From Heracleum sosnowskyi (taxonomy: Eukaryota > Streptophyta > Magnoliopsida > Apiales > Apiaceae): 64,000 nt of DNA. This document shows, piece after piece, positions 34,147 through 44,599 of this stretch. The translations under genes and the position numbers were made by a program. Each line of letters opens with the position of its first letter. Position 1 is the first letter of the stretch. The stretch is from NCBI GenBank assembly GCA_030848705.1, contig CM061243.1:114786674-114850673 (forward strand), in the 5' to 3' direction. Below the pieces are notes generated by a model. The model saw nothing but the letters and a program-made list of their open reading frames with translations, had not been told where the DNA came from and made no database searches.

Positions 34147-34665
34147 TCGACCAGGATCCTGGTCGAATTTGACCTTGATTTTAGCTCCTGGTCGAACTCC
34201 TTCGACTAGGATTCTGGTCGAAATTTGCTTGCATTTTGCCTCCTGGTCGAATGGTTTCGACCAGGATTCTGGTCGAAGCTTACTTCCATTTTGTCTCCTG
34301 GTCGAATGGTTTCGACCAGGATTGTGGTCGAACATGACTTCAATTTTGATACCTGGTCGAATGATTTCGACCAGGGATGTGGTCGAACATGACTTCAATT
34401 TTGATACCTGGTCGAATGATTTCGACCAGGGATGTGGTCGAACATGACTTCAATTTTGATACCTGGTCGAATGATTTCGACCAGGGGTGTGGTCGAACAT
34501 GACTTCAGTTTTGGTGCCTGGTCGAATGATTTCGACCAGGAACATGGTCGAACGAGACTTCAGTTTTGGTGCCTGGTCGAATGATTTCGACCAGGAACAT
34601 GGTCGAACGAGACTTCAGTTTTGGTGCCTATTCGAACTCATTCGACTAGGATTCTGGTCGAATAC
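34147..34665 (-). repeat. 55-bp tandem array with a perfect 10-bp palindrome in each unit, Tat copy C
   Basis: The palindrome CCTGGTCGAA-TGAT-TTCGACCAGG starts at 34352, 34407, 34462, 34517 and 34572, exactly 55 bp apart. More diverged units stand on both sides, about nine in all. The core GGTCGAA is the same as in copy B, but the period and spacing differ. Short ORFs across the array are artefacts of the repeat. Confidence 0.95.
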
Positions 34666-35017
34666 TTGGTTCGTTACAGACTTTTAGGGCCCATATATAT
34701 TGGGCTTCATTTGGGCCCAAGGATTTTAGCAATTGGGCCTTCATCTTTTTATTGGGCCTTTAGCCTTTTTTAATAATTGGGCTTTCATCCTTTCGACGAG
34801 ATTTTTGGTCGAATACAAGAGCCATTTTGGGCTTTATTCGAACTTATTTGATCAGAACTTTGATTGAAAATGTAGTTTGTTTTTTGTAATGGGCTTAGTT
34901 GGGCCCAAGGATCTTCATTGTTCAACTTTATCAATTGGGCTTTTAGCCTTTTATGGGCCGTACCGGCTAATGCCGGTTGCCCTTCCTTCAACCGGCCCAT
35001 TGACCGGCTGTGATCCC
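34666..35017 (+). other. Upstream region of the antisense gene, Tat copy C
   Basis: No ORF. It is rich in TTGGGC/GGGCC strings (TTGGGCTT, GGGCCC) and has an ACCGGC-containing inverted stretch near 34965-35010, just before the TATA box. These GGGCC-type strings resemble plant promoter site II/TCP-type elements, but that reading is only a guess. Confidence 0.4.
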
Positions 35018-35025
35018 TATATAAG
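35018..35025 (+). promoter_or_regulatory. TATA box of the antisense gene, copy C
   Basis: TATATAAG inside CCCTATATAAGGG, 283 bp upstream of the ATG. The 10-mer CTATATAAGG also forms the TATA box in the LTRs of this family. Confidence 0.65.
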
Positions 35026-35179
35026 GGTGAGTTCTCATTAGTTTCCATTCATTCTTCACATTTCACTTTCTCAAAGTTACTCTGCTAAATTTTCTCCGAA
35101 ATTTTCTTTAGATTGCTCTGCTAGGGTTCTGTCGCAAGGCGATTCCCGGCGAGATTTTCTCACCGTTTTCTGGGTTTTC

Positions 35180-35300
35180 ACTTGAAGATTTGAAGATTTT
35201 CTTTGAAGATTCTGGGTTTCCTTGAAGATTTCTGGGCAATTTTCTTTGAAGATTTGAAGATTTTCTTTGAAGATTTGAAGATTTTCTTTGAAGATTCTGG
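35180..35300 (+). repeat. GAAGATT-type leader repeats of the antisense gene
   Basis: TTTGAAGATT and TTCTTTGAAGATT repeat about eight times immediately before the ATG. Copy B has the same kind of repeat at 16555-16700. It gives an open but apparently noncoding leader. Confidence 0.8.
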
Positions 35301-35307
35301 GTTTGAA

Positions 35308-37156
35308 ATGGCTGATCGCGCTTCCCAACGTCTTTCGAAGATGAATTCTGCATCAAAACGAGGTACCCCCATTCCTATTCGTTCAAAATACATGTCTTTG
35401 CATGATATGATTAATGAACGTGGGGATGAATACCCGTCTGTATCTGCTTTAGATTCGTATGACTGTAGCAATAGATTTCATGAAGTAGATATGATAAAAG
35501 ATTATAATAAGATGTATAGGGTAAAGGCCCCCTTGAAGCTTGTTCCTGCCGGCCCCGGTGATCGTTCATGTCACTGGCGGTCAAATGCTTTGTGTATTTA
35601 TAGGGATGCCATAGTTGCTGGTCTTAGGTTCCCTTTTCACGAGTTTATTCCTAGACTTTTGGCAGATGTCCAAGTCAACCCTTGCCAATTACCTCCAAAT
35701 GCCTGGAGGATAATTAATTGTTTCATGGTTTTATGCCTTCGTAAAAACTTTCCTCTTTCTGTACCTTTGTTTAGAAAGATCTTTCAGTTTAAGAATAGCT
35801 CAGCCAACAACTTGGGTTGGGTGTATATAAGCCATAGGGTAGGCTTCCCTTTCATTTTTCACCCCAAATCAATCCCAGATAACAACCCCAAATGGAAAAA
35901 TGAGTTCATGTATCTTGTATGGGAAGGAGGGGACTGGGGAACCCTGTTCCGTACATCTTTTGGGAGAGTTTTTGATGGTAGTCCCGGTAACATTGTCTTA
36001 AATGAGGAGGAGCTCCATGCCTACTCAGAGCTCATTAAGGATAATGGGACTACCGTGGCTTGGGAGTTACTGGACGAGTTCGTCCTCAAGTCCGTTGGGC
36101 TCTCTACTGTTCATGATAAGGGTATTTTTGCTTATCCCTTTTCATTATGCCTATTTTTATTTCTTTGTGATTTTCTGTTAACCATTTTCTGGCTTTTCTT
36201 GTAGCTGCGGCCTTTATCAACAAGACCAATGAGCCCAAGGATGTAGAGACATCCAGGATGAAAAGGGCTAGGATCGGGGATGATCCCAGGGGGAAAGCCA
36301 GTGCTCCCAGCTTCTTGATCCCTTCTGTGGATGAGGTGGACATTCCTGTGTCTGCCAAGTCCTCAGTGTGGCGCCCCAACTGGGGTATCAGGAAGAAGGA
36401 CACCATTACTGGGGTGTCCAAACATGCTGTGGACTGGTCGTACCACTCTCTTACCCCTTGTGATTACAAGGACTTCGTTGCAGATTCCACCCTTGAGGGT
36501 GCTGAGCATCTTGGGGCTCAAGCTATTGCTGCGGTAATTTTCTTTACCTTAGCTATTTCTTTGAAGTTTCTGCTTATATTTTCCTAACTTTTATCTTTTG
36601 GCAGACCAATGCCAACTTTCAGGGGGTATTGTTCCAAGCTAAGGCTTGGCGTACCTCCTCTGAGGCCAACAGAGTCAAGCTGGAGAGGTCCGAGGAGGAG
36701 GTGAAGTCTCTTAAGGAGACTCTTGCCAGGAGGGAGAAGGAGCTTGCTGACGCTCAGGCTGATATCGTTGAGCTGAGGAAAGGCAAGGATGATTGCATCG
36801 ATGAGTACCTTGACTCTCAGGAGTACAAGGACTTGATCGAAAAGCATGGCGAGATCCTTTTCCCAGTCCAGCATACTTCAGGATGGGAGGATGCTGTTCA
36901 GGCTATCTTGGCCAAGCATCCTGGAGTCTTTGATGCTGCTGACTTTCCTGCTCCTCACCCTCCTACTCCCTTGGAGCGTATTTTGGCTGGAGTTGACGAT
37001 ATGGAGGAAGATGCTAGGATTTTAGTTCCAGAGCATTCATCACCCCTCAGTGACGCTTCTGCTGATGGTGCTGAGGATGCTGGTGAGCATTCTTCCAGCT
37101 CTAGTTCAGGGGAGGAGACAGATGCAGGAGTCAAGGATGGTGACGCGCAGCCGTAG
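35308..37156 (+). CDS. Antisense additional gene of Tat copy C (Transposase_28-like), intact, three exons
   Basis: Exons are 35308-36121, 36205-36533 and 36605-37156. The introns are 83 and 71 bp, both GT-AG, and the exons join to 565 codons including the stop. Residues about 90-270 form the conserved domain (GLRFPFHEFIPRLL, PPNAWRIINCFMVLCL, MYLVWEGGDWGTLF), recognisable as the Pfam 'putative gypsy type transposon' family. Exon 2 encodes a conserved stretch with WRPNWGIRKKDT and SYHSLTPCDYKDF-like wording. Exon 3 is a coiled-coil (from KLERSEEEVKSLKETL) and an acidic Ser-rich tail. It has its own TATA box and leader and runs tail-to-tail towards gag-pol. Genes like this are known as additional ORFs of Tat elements. 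The molecular function is unknown, and I see no DDE or other nuclease motif. Confidence 0.85.
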
Positions 37157-37484
37157 TTTGTAGTTTCTTTATGGCCATTCATGGCTTTGTATTTTCTTTC
37201 TATGTATTTCCAGCCTTTGGGCTTAACTTAAACTTTTGTAAGTTTAGTTTTATTTATATTTTGTGGCCATTCATGGCTTGTGTTGCTTTCTTGCCTTTTG
37301 CACGTTTAGTTAGCATTTTGTACATATCTATCAGTATGTAATGCATTCAAAACATGATGAATAGGAGTATATAATTCATAACTTTGAAGAACGGGCTCAA
37401 CCCTTACATAATGCTCAAGTTTTAAAAACTTGGTTTGGTTTTATCAAACCTTATTTCTAGTAGTGAATCCACTTAGGAAACACC
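37157..37484. other. Spacer between antisense gene and gag-pol, Tat copy C
   Basis: Tail-to-tail 3' regions of both genes. It contains TGGCCATTCATGGCTT twice (near 37171 and 37262), a short duplication also found once in the other copies. No ORF. Confidence 0.6.
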
Positions 37485-40400
37485 TTAAACATAATAAACT
37501 TTCAAGTTGGAGGCATGCCAAGTTCTTGGCACCTCATGCCCTTCAAGGGTTTCTAGCTTGTAGGAGCCTCGACCAAATACGTTTTTGACGCGATATGGTC
37601 CTTCCCAATTTGGGGCCAACTTCCCTTTTTGTCCAACTCCGGATGCTTCAATCTTTCTGAGAACCAAGTCTCCTTGACGAAAGAACCTTTCTTTAACCCT
37701 TAGGTTGTAGTAGAAAGAGGCTTTCTTTTGATGTTCAACTATCTTGGCGTTTGCTTCATCTCTAACTTCATCAATTAGATCCAAAGCTAGCCTCAAGCCT
37801 TCTTCATTCTCTTCTGGTTCATAAGCCTCAACTCTTGGGGAGGTGTGAGTAATTTCCACTGGGACCACTGCCTCTGCTCCATAAGCCAATAGGAACGGAG
37901 TTGCCCCGGTGGTGACTTTGCAAGTAGTACGATATGCCCAAAGTATAGGGAGTAATTCGTCTACCCAAGTGTTTCTGGAGCGTTCAACTCTTTTCTTTAG
38001 TCCATCAAGGATGATTCGATTTGCAACCTCAGCTTGCCCATTTGCTTGAGGATGGGCGACAGAAGTGAAGCGCAACTTGATATCGTTTTCATCACAATAC
38101 TTCTTGAACTCATCGTTGTTAAACTGGGTTCCATTGTCCGTGACCAGGACTCGTGGAATTCCATATCTGCATATCACATTTTCCCAGAAGAATTGCATCA
38201 CTTGCTTGGTGGTTATCTTGGCTAATGGCTTAGCCTCAATCCACTTGGTGAAATAATCAATTGCTACTATCAAGAACTTTCTTTGAGCACTTGCCATAGG
38301 AAATGGCCCGAGTATATCCATTCCCCACATAGCAAAGGGGATAGGTGAGTTAATGGATGTCATCATCTCTGGTGGTTGCCTAACCACTGGTGCATGTTTC
38401 TGGCACCGTTCACATTTCTTGACGTAGCTTTTAGCGTCAGCAAGTATGCTTGGCCAATAGAAACCTAGACGAGTGACTTTATGAGCCAGGGTTCTGCCCC
38501 CCAAGTGTTGCCCACAAATCCCCTCATGCACTTCCTTTAGGGCCAATTCTGCCTCTTGAGGTCTCAAGCACTTTAAGTACGGAATAACAAAAGATTTCTT
38601 GTATAGGATTCCCTCAATTAGGGCATACCTTAGTGCTCTGACGTATAGCTTTCGTGCTTCTGAAGTGTCGTTGGGCAGCCACCCAGTTTCCAGATGAGCT
38701 TTGATGGGATCAATCCAACAACTGGTGATACCAATGGGGGCTACCAATTTTCCATTGATGCTTGGGGTCTTCAAGACTTGGAAGTATACACTCCCGGCAT
38801 AGTTTTCAATTTCAGAAGAGGCAAACTTAGACAAGGCATCAGCCTTCATATTTTCCTCCCTTGGAATGTGCTCTACATAGCATTCATCGAACTGAGTCAT
38901 AATGGCCTTGACAAGTTTTAAGTACTTGGCCATGACTTCATCTCTGGCCTCAAACTCCCCATTTACTTGGGAAACCACTAGCCTCGAGTCTCCACATACT
39001 TTCAGAGTTTTGACTCTCAAGGCTCCAGCCAGCCCTAAGCCAGCTATCAGGGCTTCATACTCAGCCTCATTGTTTTTCGTCGGGAAGTCAAGTTTTAGTG
39101 CATACTCTATTAGGAATCCATCAGGACTCTGTAGCACTAAACCAGCTCCACTTGATTTTGTTTTTGATGCTCCATCAAAATAGAGCACCCAACATTCTTT
39201 GAAGGTCATTTCCTCATCTTTCTTATCTTCCATAGTTACTTCCTGCCCCCCGACTTCTTGGTTGTCAATGGTGCATTCAACCATGAAGTCAGCAAGTGCC
39301 TGAGCTTTTATGGCCGTTCGAGGCTTATACTTGATGTCGAATTCGCCCAATTCAATGGCCCATTTGATCAATCTTCCACTAACTTGAGGGCTATGTAAGA
39401 TGTTTCTTAGAGGTTGATCAGTCAAGACCTCTATCTTGTGAGCCTGGAAGTAGGGGCGTAGCTTTCTTGAGGCCATTATCAAGGCTAAGGCAAACTTCTC
39501 AACCATTGAGTAGTTTATTTCTGCCCCATGTAGAATCTTGCTCACATAGTAGATGGGTTTCTGAACCTTTACTTCTTCCTTTACCAAAACAGCTCCAAGG
39601 GCTGTGTTGGAAACCGCCAAGTATAAATAGAGAATTTCTCCTGGCTTGGGTTTTGCCAACAGTGGTGCTTCAGCCATATATTTCTTCAGGGCCTCAAAGG
39701 CCTCTTGACTTTCAGTTGTCCATTCAAAATTCTTCACTTTTTTGAGTGCTTTGAAGAAGGGTAAACACTTCTCTCCAGACTTGGAGATGAATCTTCCCAA
39801 AGCAGCCACTCTTCCCGTCAGTTTCTGGACATCCTTGACAGTCTTTGGTGGTTCCATGTCTAGGATTGCTTTGATTTTGTCGGGATTAGCCTCGATTCCT
39901 CTCTTGGAAACCATCAGGCCTAAGAACTTTCCCGAGCCTACACCAAAGGCACACTTAGCTGGATTCAACATCATCTTGTGGTGCCTCAACACTTCGAATG
40001 CCTCTCGGAGGTGCTTAATGTGATCGGCCTTATCGAGGCTTTTGACTAACATGTCATCTACGTAGACCTCCATGGTTTTTCCAATCAGGTGCTCAAAGAT
40101 TTTGTTCACCAACCTTTGATAGGTTGCTCCAGCATTTTTAAGCCCAAAAGCCATGACTAAGAAACAGAAGACACCAAAGTCAGTGATGAATGACACTTTG
40201 GCGATGTCATCTTTGTGCATCTTGATTTGATTATATCCGCTGAAGCCATCCATGAAACTTAGCATCTCATGCCCAGCAGTGGCATCTATCAAGGCATCAA
40301 TCCTAGGTAAGGGAAAACAATCCTTAGGACATGCATCATTCAAATCGGTGAAGTCGACGCACATTCTCCACTTCCCGTTAGCCTTTTTGACCATCACAGG

Positions 40401-43169
40401 GTTAGCTAACCATTCTGGGAATTGGATTTCTTCAATAAACCCAGCTTCTAAAAGCTTATTTACTTCTTGCTTAATGGCTTCAAGCCTCTCTGGAGCAAAA
40501 CTTCTTTTCTTTTGTTTCACTGCCTTCCTTTCTGGATCCACATTCAATTTGTGAGATATTAGTTGGGGATCAATCCCTGGCATGTCAGCCGCTGTCCAAG
40601 CAAAAACGTCATTGTTCTCTTGAAGAAAAGATGCGAGTTTGCCTTTCAATGGTTCGGGCAGTAGTGCCCCAACATAAGTCACCTTCTCTGGTTCATCCGG
40701 GACTAAGGGAATTGGGATTAAATCCTCAGCTGGTTTCCCTCTTCGGTCCTCATTGTCACTAGTGTCCATATCTTCAATGGGGAGAACCTGCCCCCCAACT
40801 CCATCAGGCCTCAACGCGGCTACATAACAGCTTCTAGCCATCTTTTGGTCTCCCCGTTCTTCACCAATCCCATTCCGAGTGGGGAATTTGAGTTTCAGGT
40901 GGTAAGATGAGGCAACAGCCTTAAACGCATGAAGACCCGTCCTCCCAAGGATCGCATTGTAGGTTGAGGTTGCCTTTATAACTATGAAGTTCAGCATCTG
41001 GGTGGATGTATTCGTTCCTTGTCCCATGGTCATTGGGAGTTGGATAGTGCCTTCCACCTTTGATTCCACTCCATTGAACCCATATATGGGCATATTAGAG
41101 GGTGTCAACTGAGAATCAGTGTAACCCATCTTGATAAAGGCATCGTGGAACAAGATATCTACTGAGGCTCCATTGTCGACTAGGACTCTCTTTGTTTCGG
41201 AGTTGCCTATCACAGGTACTATGACAAGAGGATCATCGTGGGGGAACTTTACCCCTTCCAAGTCTGAATCATCAAAACCTATTGACACTTCTGTTCGTGC
41301 ACGCTTCGGTGCTTCTCCAACGACGGTCAGTACCTCTCGGGCATAAGCTTTTCTTGAGTTTCGGGAGGACCCAGCAGCAGTTGGTCCTCCGAATATCATG
41401 TTGATCACTGGCCCTCGGGGCTTGGGATTCCGATCTTGATCGTTGTCCCTTCTATCATAATCCTTTCTTTCATAGTTCCCCCTTTGGCTCCCTTGGCTCC
41501 CATCCTTAGTGAACTTGCTGAGTTTTCCTCTTCGTATCAGAAACTCAATCTCATCTTTCAGTTGTCTACAATCATCGGTGTCATGTCCGACTTCTTTGTG
41601 GAACCGACAAAACTGATTTTGGTTCCGTTTGGACAAATCAGCCCTCATTGGCTTTGGCCATTTGATATCTTCTTCCTTGGCTATCTCCATCAGAATTTGA
41701 CTCCTGGGAGTATTCAATCTTGCATACTCCGTGAACTTTGGCCCAAAGTTATTTCTCTTGGGTGGAGAGTCAGAATTCTTTGATGTTCGGGGAAACTTTT
41801 CCTTGACGTCGTACTCCTGAGTTTCTTTTCTTTTCTTTGAGTTTCCACCGTCGCCAGCGGTGGGCTCATACTTTCTCATGCTTTCCTCAGCCTTGATGTA
41901 CTTTCCGGCTCTATCTTGGAGCTTCAACATGCTCTCTGGTGGATGTTTAGCCAACGACCTCCTGAAGTGGTCATCAGTGGTTCCTTGTTGCAGGGCTATC
42001 ATAGCCACTTTGTCGTCTAAATCCGGGACTTTCAAAGCCTCTTGAGTGAATCGATTAATGTAGTCCCTTAGGGCTTCATTCTTTCCTTGACGTATTGCCA
42101 TGAGTGATGCAGAACTTTTCTCATGCACCCTTCCACTAATGAACTGGTTGATGAAAGCCTTGCTTAGCTCCTTAAAGGACCCAATAGAGTTGGGAGGTAG
42201 ACGGCTGTACCAACGTTGAGCCATACCTGCAAGAGTTTGGGGAAACGCCCTACACTTGACCGCATCGTTGGCCGGCTGCAACAGCAGTGCATTGGAGAAT
42301 GTCCTTACATGATTTGCGGGATCTCCCGTTCCATCATAGGCTTTGATCGAAGGCATCTTAAACTTTCTGGATATAGCCGTTTTCATGATGTCTTGAGTAA
42401 ACGGTGGTGTAGGATCATCAGGATCTCCTAGGGGCAACAGATTACTAGGATCACCCCTTGGGGCTTCAGCCCTCTTGGTCCTTCTTGGTGGATCCAAGTT
42501 GATTATCGGGATTCCTTCAGTCGTTCGGCCCTGAGTTTGAGCGGCCTCTTCTTCAGCAAGGAGTTTTTTGAGCCTTGCAGTCTCTGCCTCATGGGCTGCA
42601 AGCTTCTCCCTAGTAGTTTGGGGTGGCTCCCGATTTGTCTGTGAAGAACGTCTCCTCCTTGGGGCGACATCCTCCCCAGTTGTATAACCCTCATCCTCAG
42701 TGTATGGGCCAGAGTAATCTTGAATGAGAGGGGTCTGACGAGTTTGTGCATTTTGGGGTCCCAGACCTTGAATATAAGGAGGCACATATGCCTCATGGTA
42801 GATTGGATTAGTTCCACTACCGCCCGCCATGGGTCGAGGGGGCATGCCATAGCTTGGCATCCCCAAAGTCTGATTCGCGTACTGAGGGAGATCAGTAGTA
42901 TGGAGTTGAAGGCTCCTTGGTGCACTCATGAGCAGCGGGGAGGTCGTGATTGGTTGCTGGTGAACGGTCTCTTGTGGATTAGATCCATGAATGACCATCT
43001 GCAGGGGATTCGTCCCTTCAACCGAAATCGGGATTTCCGGTCCTTGAGTACTGGTAGGGATATTCGCCCCTTGTGTGCCGGTAGTCGGCGGTGGTTGATC
43101 AGCCTCAGAGGTGAGGGGGCGATCGTCGGGAGTCTGAGTATCCCGAGCTGTTCTTCGTGTGTTTGCCAT
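37485..43169 (-). CDS. gag-pol polyprotein of Tat copy C, intact (1894 residues)
   Basis: One open frame starts at an ATG 33 bp after the LTR. Approximate residues: gag 240-430 (with WYSRLPPNSIGSF), CxxHx4Hx4C knuckle 523, aspartic protease DNGASVDIL 663, RT 850-1090 with YVDD at 1037, RNase H 1150-1260, second archaeal-type RNase H from YFDGASK at 1330 to about 1460, integrase zinc-binding region near 1560, and catalytic D-D-E at MDILGPF 1617, VTDNGTQF 1676 and ANGQAEVANR 1713. The tail carries the GPY-type motif (WEGPYRV). There is no chromodomain. The dual RNase H assigns it to the Tat lineage. It should encode all proteins needed for replication and integration. Copies A and B are broken versions of the same gene. 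Confidence 0.97.
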   Translation of the reverse strand: MANTRRTARDTQTPDDRPLTSEADQPPPTTGTQGANIPTSTQGPEIPISVEGTNPLQMVIHGSNPQETVHQQPITTSPLLMSAPRSLQLHTTDLPQYANQTLGMPSYGMPPRPMAGGSGTNPIYHEAYVPPYIQGLGPQNAQTRQTPLIQDYSGPYTEDEGYTTGEDVAPRRRRSSQTNREPPQTTREKLAAHEAETARLKKLLAEEEAAQTQGRTTEGIPIINLDPPRRTKRAEAPRGDPSNLLPLGDPDDPTPPFTQDIMKTAISRKFKMPSIKAYDGTGDPANHVRTFSNALLLQPANDAVKCRAFPQTLAGMAQRWYSRLPPNSIGSFKELSKAFINQFISGRVHEKSSASLMAIRQGKNEALRDYINRFTQEALKVPDLDDKVAMIALQQGTTDDHFRRSLAKHPPESMLKLQDRAGKYIKAEESMRKYEPTAGDGGNSKKRKETQEYDVKEKFPRTSKNSDSPPKRNNFGPKFTEYARLNTPRSQILMEIAKEEDIKWPKPMRADLSKRNQNQFCRFHKEVGHDTDDCRQLKDEIEFLIRRGKLSKFTKDGSQGSQRGNYERKDYDRRDNDQDRNPKPRGPVINMIFGGPTAAGSSRNSRKAYAREVLTVVGEAPKRARTEVSIGFDDSDLEGVKFPHDDPLVIVPVIGNSETKRVLVDNGASVDILFHDAFIKMGYTDSQLTPSNMPIYGFNGVESKVEGTIQLPMTMGQGTNTSTQMLNFIVIKATSTYNAILGRTGLHAFKAVASSYHLKLKFPTRNGIGEERGDQKMARSCYVAALRPDGVGGQVLPIEDMDTSDNEDRRGKPAEDLIPIPLVPDEPEKVTYVGALLPEPLKGKLASFLQENNDVFAWTAADMPGIDPQLISHKLNVDPERKAVKQKKRSFAPERLEAIKQEVNKLLEAGFIEEIQFPEWLANPVMVKKANGKWRMCVDFTDLNDACPKDCFPLPRIDALIDATAGHEMLSFMDGFSGYNQIKMHKDDIAKVSFITDFGVFCFLVMAFGLKNAGATYQRLVNKIFEHLIGKTMEVYVDDMLVKSLDKADHIKHLREAFEVLRHHKMMLNPAKCAFGVGSGKFLGLMVSKRGIEANPDKIKAILDMEPPKTVKDVQKLTGRVAALGRFISKSGEKCLPFFKALKKVKNFEWTTESQEAFEALKKYMAEAPLLAKPKPGEILYLYLAVSNTALGAVLVKEEVKVQKPIYYVSKILHGAEINYSMVEKFALALIMASRKLRPYFQAHKIEVLTDQPLRNILHSPQVSGRLIKWAIELGEFDIKYKPRTAIKAQALADFMVECTIDNQEVGGQEVTMEDKKDEEMTFKECWVLYFDGASKTKSSGAGLVLQSPDGFLIEYALKLDFPTKNNEAEYEALIAGLGLAGALRVKTLKVCGDSRLVVSQVNGEFEARDEVMAKYLKLVKAIMTQFDECYVEHIPREENMKADALSKFASSEIENYAGSVYFQVLKTPSINGKLVAPIGITSCWIDPIKAHLETGWLPNDTSEARKLYVRALRYALIEGILYKKSFVIPYLKCLRPQEAELALKEVHEGICGQHLGGRTLAHKVTRLGFYWPSILADAKSYVKKCERCQKHAPVVRQPPEMMTSINSPIPFAMWGMDILGPFPMASAQRKFLIVAIDYFTKWIEAKPLAKITTKQVMQFFWENVICRYGIPRVLVTDNGTQFNNDEFKKYCDENDIKLRFTSVAHPQANGQAEVANRIILDGLKKRVERSRNTWVDELLPILWAYRTTCKVTTGATPFLLAYGAEAVVPVEITHTSPRVEAYEPEENEEGLRLALDLIDEVRDEANAKIVEHQKKASFYYNLRVKERFFRQGDLVLRKIEASGVGQKGKLAPNWEGPYRVKNVFGRGSYKLETLEGHEVPRTWHASNLKVYYV

Positions 43170-43184
43170 GGTTGATGTTGTCTT

Positions 43185-43200
43185 CCCACAGACGGCGCCA
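43185..43200 (-). other. Primer-binding site of Tat copy C
   Basis: TGGCGCCGTCTGTGGG on the minus strand, two bases after the LTR. The first nine bases fit tRNA-Asp. Confidence 0.65.
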
Positions 43201-43202
43201 AA

Positions 43203-43706
43203 TGTTATGGATTAAAAAACGTACTTGTATATTAATTGCTTGGATTAATGAGCTTTCGAGCTTTAATGGCTGCACTCGTGTATCCGGACTAAATTGGTCC
43301 TCACAAGATGCCTACGTATCTCAATTAATATTGAGAATCAAGCCAAAGACGTAGTTCTGATTGTAGGATCAGGGACCTTATATAGGCGTCTGGAGCCTAG
43401 TATTTATGGTATGTTTGGGAGACTTAGCGGATAAGTCTTCTTTTTGATATTGGATAAGTATTGTATTTCTTGCTGAAGAATTCGTTTCCTTGTTGATAAA
43501 GGTTATGACTCATTAATTGCCTTTAATTGGGATTCTGGATCCTTTTTTGACCAATTTGCCATAATTTGGACTCTTTTTATGAGCTGTATATTTTCCCTAT
43601 TCATTAATTACGAAATTAATGAATAATTAGGGTATTGGGCTTTAAATATCGGCCTTTTGTTTGACCAGTCAATTATATTTCTATAATTACTTTTCTGACC
43701 ATATCA
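43203..43706 (-). repeat. 5' LTR of Tat copy C (504 bp)
   Basis: Identical by eye to 33438-33941 except one T/C difference near 43442. Followed by the duplication ATAAC. Confidence 0.95.
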
Positions 43707-44481
43707 ATAACTAACTGTCTTTTTAAGGACATTATTCTTTAAGGACATTATTCGAAATAAAAATAACACCAACAAAATATAGATATAATGACAATATTAT
43801 TATATTAAACTTATAAAATCCATGTTTAATATAATTTTTTAATAACATACAATTTAAATAAAATAATTGATAAAAAAATAAAAGTAATAGCATACGTTAA
43901 GAGAAACTCGGTACATTACAGAACACATATTTTGTTATTTGTACTTTAATCATTTTTAGATTTTTAAAGAGCAAATAAATATAAACCGTTAGATCTATTA
44001 TTTAAAAATATTTTATATTTTAATATATAATATACTACTAAAAATTACGTCAAAAATTTATTAAATTAAATATTTATATTATTAGATATATAAATTCAAT
44101 TTACTATATACACGTATAAATATATATATATATATATATATATTAAATTTAATGAAAATTTTCGTATTACCTTTTTAATCAAACATTTATTTGTTATAAC
44201 TAAATTGATCCTCTTGTGACTCGGTAGACTTTTGCCATTAAAAATTTAGTAGGAGTTATTTATTTTATTATGAATAAATGACCTTTTTTTTATTAATTAT
44301 ATACATTCAAAGAAGTAAAATTTGAATAAGGGAAATTCCATTTTTTTCTATTAATTAAACTGACTTTATTTTACAAGCTGAGATACCGATGCTATACATA
44401 ACCCGAGCCAGTGGACTTTCCGAACCCCCGACGAACATTTCACCCACGGTACGGCACTCTCACTCCCCAGTCCCCACCCAT
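43707..44481. other. AT-rich spacer upstream of the first host gene
   Basis: No ORF. Begins with the ATAAC target duplication. Contains an 18-bp near-tandem duplication (TTTAAGGACATTATT at about 43720-43753) and a short (AT)n run at about 44120-44142. The first part looks like the continuation of the decayed repeat at 32900-33437 that copy C split. Confidence 0.6.
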
Positions 44482-44490
44482 CTATAAATA
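44482..44490 (+). promoter_or_regulatory. TATA box of the Coa1/Tim21-like gene
   Basis: CTATAAATA lies about 110 bp upstream of the ATG, preceded by a C-rich stretch. This is a typical plant core promoter layout. Confidence 0.6.
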
Positions 44491-44599
44491 CACGATTTAC
44501 TAACCATTCTTTTCTTTCTTGTAGTCAATTCGTCAAACACCTGGTGTGCATACTATTTGACTACTGAGTTTGTGCTTTTCGTGAATCTAACTTCAAAAA

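Larger units (their letters stand above)
33438..43706 (-). mobile_element. Tat-type Ty3/gypsy LTR retrotransposon, copy C, apparently intact
   Basis: LTRs at 33438-33941 and 43203-43706 (504 bp each) differ at a single base by eye and are flanked by the duplication ATAAC (33433-33437, 43707-43711). It contains an uninterrupted 1894-residue gag-pol (43169-37485), an intact three-exon antisense gene (35308-37156), a 55-bp tandem array, polypurine tract and primer site. Of the three copies only this one keeps protease, YVDD and integrase together, so it could be the source of enzymes for the others (inference). Confidence 0.96.

Noticed and set aside
34127..34690. Overlapping open frames through the GGTCGAA array on both strands, and a CRISPR-like look of regularly spaced palindromes
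   Set aside because: The 55-bp units are contiguous tandem repeats without unique spacers, in a plant retrotransposon. The ORFs are only the repeat read in frame.
35077..35471. Minus-strand frames rich in Asn-Leu-Gln repeats
   Set aside because: Reverse readings of the GAAGATT leader repeats of the antisense gene.
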